In this document: in pieces, positions 7,056 through 8,580 of the stretch
Numbering within the stretch: the first letter of the stretch is position 1
Layout of the letters: every line of letters begins with the position of its first letter
Assembly: GCA_910585565.1 (NCBI GenBank)
Contig: CAJUFC010000008.1
Span: forward strand, 1-8,580
DNA: 8,580 bases
From: an uncultured Eggerthellaceae bacterium
GTDB lineage: Bacteria > Actinomycetota > Coriobacteriia > Coriobacteriales > Eggerthellaceae
Direction: 5' to 3'
The notes under the pieces: generated by a model
What the model was told of the DNA's origin: nothing
What the model saw: only the letters and a program-made list of their open reading frames with translations
The model's database searches: none
Made by a program: the position numbers and the translations under genes

Positions 7056-7063
7056 CCCCCTTC
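7056..7063 (-). promoter_or_regulatory. Ribosome binding site of the SpoU methyltransferase gene
   Basis: GAAGGGGG, six bases before ATG 7049, within the 27-base gap after the MFS stop. It supports the chosen start and independent initiation of this gene on the shared mRNA. Confidence 0.7.
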
Positions 7064-7076
7064 GGCTGTTCGTCTC

Positions 7077-8354
7077 TCACGGATGCGGGTGCCGCGCCTC
7101 GAACGCGCGGCGCGCCCGCAGGATGTGGCGCGCATACACGACAAGGACGATGGCGGCACAGATGATGGCCATGACGGACAGCACCTCGTAGGTCGTGCGA
7201 TACGTGCCCGTCAGCTGGCTTAGGATGCCCGGCATCATGTTGAAGGCGAATCCCCCGAACGCATATGCGATCTGGAAGCGCTTGATGGTCTTGAGCATCT
7301 GCTCGGGCGAGCTCAGCTCAAGCGACCACAGCGATATGCCTGTCGTGCCCAAAGGCATGCCGATGCCGAGAATGACCGCCGCAAACGCCGCTTCGGGTAC
7401 GCCGCCTTTGCCGATCAGGCTGCACAGCACCAAAGCGCCGATCAGCAGCACGAAAAACAGAAGCGATCCGGCAAACGTCCCGAACCGGTCGCACACGATG
7501 CCGACCGCGAACTTGGACAGCGTAAGGAATATGCCCGCGATGGATATCAAGATGGCCGCCACGGCCGGGTCGATGCCCTGGGTCGTGAGCAGGATGCCGA
7601 AGTAGTTGTAGCCCGCCACCGACACGCCGCCGAGCAAGACGAGCGCCACCAGCATGCTGACGTAGGACGCGCCCGGCAGATGCACGCTCGAGAGCTTCTC
7701 TTTGGGGTGGCGCGGCGCGCGACGCGGCTTGGCGCGCGAGTGTTCCTGCGTCGGCTCTATCGGCTCGAGCCCCACCTCGTACGGCGTCGAGCGCACGAAC
7801 GTGAAGATGGCAAGCGCGATGACGAGCGCTATCAGGCCCTCTGCGAAAAACGCCGTGGACAGCGAATACGTCTCGATGAGCCATGCGGCCAGAAGCGGCA
7901 TGAAGATGGCGGCAGCCCCGCTGCCCATGGTCACGATGCCCGAGACCGACCCCACCTTGCCATGAAACCAGTTGCCCACCAGATACGTGGAGGCGACCAT
8001 GCCGCCAAACCCATAGCCCATGCCGGCCAGCACGCTGGCCAGGCACAGCCCACCCATGTTCTGCGCGAAGGCGTACAGGATGAACGAGGCCACCGTGCAC
8101 ATGGTAGCGATGAAGAAGCCGAGGCGCGGGCGCAGATGCGTGAAGTAGAAGCCCGTGAAGAACATGCACACCAGCGCCACGAGCGTGCGGATGGTGACGA
8201 TAAAGGAGCCGCCGACGTTGCCCACGCCCGGCAGCTCGACGAGGTAGGACTGGTAGACGCTGAATGCCGTCGAGGTGAAGCCCACGTTCACGAAGAGCAG
8301 CAAGAAGGCGCATGCCACGATGATTCGCTCGTAATGTTGTCTCATGATGTTCAT
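7077..8354 (-). CDS. MFS transporter, resembling the oxalate/formate antiporter-like (OFA) group
   Basis: Polytopic inner-membrane carrier of 425 residues with the 6+6 TM layout: TM1 about 10-32, TM2-6 within 48-188, a basic cytoplasmic linker (about 189-224, rich in Arg, Lys, Pro), TM7-12 within 228-410 and a short Arg/His tail. The central GMGYGFGGMVAS (111-122) followed by NWFHGKVGSVSG (128-139) resembles OFA-group carriers. The C-terminal half has a recognisable motif A-like KFAVGIVCDRFG (281-292). The equivalent N-terminal loop reads THLRPRLG (72-79) and lacks the usual acidic residue. Substrate is likely a small organic anion or other solute, but this is inference. The start ATG 8354 has no Shine-Dalgarno and lies only about 12 bases from a TATAAT box; an in-frame ATG at 8345 is the alternative start. 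The downstream methyltransferase gene is probably in the same operon. Confidence 0.92.
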   Translation of the reverse strand: MNIMRQHYERIIVACAFLLLFVNVGFTSTAFSVYQSYLVELPGVGNVGGSFIVTIRTLVALVCMFFTGFYFTHLRPRLGFFIATMCTVASFILYAFAQNMGGLCLASVLAGMGYGFGGMVASTYLVGNWFHGKVGSVSGIVTMGSGAAAIFMPLLAAWLIETYSLSTAFFAEGLIALVIALAIFTFVRSTPYEVGLEPIEPTQEHSRAKPRRAPRHPKEKLSSVHLPGASYVSMLVALVLLGGVSVAGYNYFGILLTTQGIDPAVAAILISIAGIFLTLSKFAVGIVCDRFGTFAGSLLFFVLLIGALVLCSLIGKGGVPEAAFAAVILGIGMPLGTTGISLWSLELSSPEQMLKTIKRFQIAYAFGGFAFNMMPGILSQLTGTYRTTYEVLSVMAIICAAIVLVVYARHILRARRAFEARHPHP

Positions 8355-8366
8355 GGTCAGTCGAAG

Positions 8367-8372
8367 ATTATA
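8367..8372 (-). promoter_or_regulatory. Consensus -10 element (TATAAT) of the MFS gene
   Basis: Perfect TATAAT on the minus strand, 12 bases before ATG 8354. Initiation about 7 bases downstream would leave a 5' UTR of roughly 6 bases, so the message would be leaderless or nearly so. The -35 position at 17-base spacing (GAGGGA) does not match consensus. Confidence 0.55.
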
Positions 8373-8422
8373 CGGCAGCCTTACAATCCTCCCTCGACAA
8401 AGCGCATGCGGTTACCGAGTCG

Positions 8423-8455
8423 GTATCATGGCATCAGCATCCTCGGTGCCGATAC
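8423..8455. repeat. Bulged inverted repeat in the divergent intergenic region
   Basis: GTATC (8423-8427) and GGCA (8430-8433), with an AT bulge between them, pair with TGCC (8447-8450) and GATAC (8451-8455) across a 13-base loop. This gives nine base pairs. It lies between the divergent MFS and rightward genes, so it could be an operator or part of the 5' UTR of the rightward gene. A TATCAT (8424-8429, plus strand) overlaps its left arm and may be a -10 box, without a matching -35. Confidence 0.35.
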
Positions 8456-8503
8456 GCGCGAAAGCGGCATCGGACCAAGACGAGAAAGGCCCACCCAGCA
8501 ACC

Positions 8504-8580
8504 ATGAACAAGGTAGTAGCCGCCGCCATCAAGGGCATCACGCACCTCAGGCCGAACATCGCTGACTCGTATCTCCAGCA
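8504..8580 (+). CDS. N-terminus of an unrecognised protein (3' end cut by window edge)
   Basis: ATG 8504 opens 25 codons that remain open to the window end and read like a genuine protein start: MNKVVAAAIKGITHL followed by RPNIADSYLQ, an amphipathic N-terminal helix with no signal peptide. It is divergent from the MFS gene, 149 bases away. No good Shine-Dalgarno is present (AAAGG lies 14 bases upstream), so the start is provisional. There is too little sequence to name a family. The overlapping frame from 8344 stops at 8565 and has an unlikely composition, which favours this frame. Confidence 0.5.
   Translation, partial: MNKVVAAAIKGITHLRPNIADSYLQ

Noticed and set aside
7318..8313. 331-codon minus-strand frame inside the MFS gene
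   Set aside because: His/Arg/Gly-rich out-of-frame shadow; the MFS frame has clear TM periodicity and motifs.
8344..8565. 73-codon plus-strand open frame overlapping the MFS start
   Set aside because: It ends in a His/Gln-rich stretch, overlaps the MFS promoter, and conflicts with the better partial gene starting at 8504 in another frame.
1..8580. CRISPR array, tRNA/rRNA genes, insertion sequence or phage genes
   Set aside because: No spaced direct repeats, no RNA gene signatures, no transposase or terminal repeats were seen; coding density leaves only three short intergenic gaps.

Overview
This is a high-GC, densely coded bacterial chromosome segment. All complete genes lie on the minus strand, so transcription runs right to left. 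One partial gene at the right edge points the other way. The gene content (XpaC/TelA pair, OFA-like MFS carrier, Tat-exported lipoprotein solute-binding protein with an HPHGH tail), the GC-rich third codon positions and a probable leaderless transcript suggest an actinomycetote. My best guess is a Coriobacteriia/Eggerthellales-type anaerobe, but this is inference from gene style, not from a phylogenetic marker.

Layout from right to left. (1) 8504-8580, +: first 25 codons of an unrecognised gene. (2) 8355-8503: divergent intergenic region with a consensus -10 box for the leftward MFS gene and a bulged inverted repeat. (3) 8354-7077: 12-TM MFS transporter, then 7049-6204: SpoU/TrmH-family RNA 2'-O-methyltransferase. 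They are 27 nt apart and probably co-transcribed. (4) 6203-6035: non-coding stretch with a candidate promoter and a stable hairpin predicted to form the 5' end of the next transcript. (5) 6034-4805 xpaC and 4793/4796-3582 telA: a tightly coupled operon closed by a textbook intrinsic terminator (3512-3546). (6) 3440-1797 substrate-binding protein, 1800-805 DppB/NikB-type permease and 812 to beyond 1, DppC/NikC-type permease: an ABC importer operon of the peptide/nickel class. Its genes overlap by 4 and 8 nt. The ATPase genes are expected beyond the left edge.

How the parts work together. The SBP would capture a peptide, nickel chelate or similar ligand outside the membrane and pass it to the two-permease channel. 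XpaC (membrane anchor, possible winged helix, helical C-terminal domain) and TelA (cytosolic coiled-coil protein) are a recurrent pair of poorly understood function, linked in other bacteria to tolerance of toxic anions and cell-envelope antibiotics. The MFS/methyltransferase pair has no obvious functional link.

I see no mobile element, CRISPR array, tRNA or rRNA. The best candidates for something undescribed are the xpaC-telA module with its structured leader, the palindrome over the predicted start site of the ABC operon, and the conserved-looking histidine tail of the SBP. None amounts to a clearly new system.
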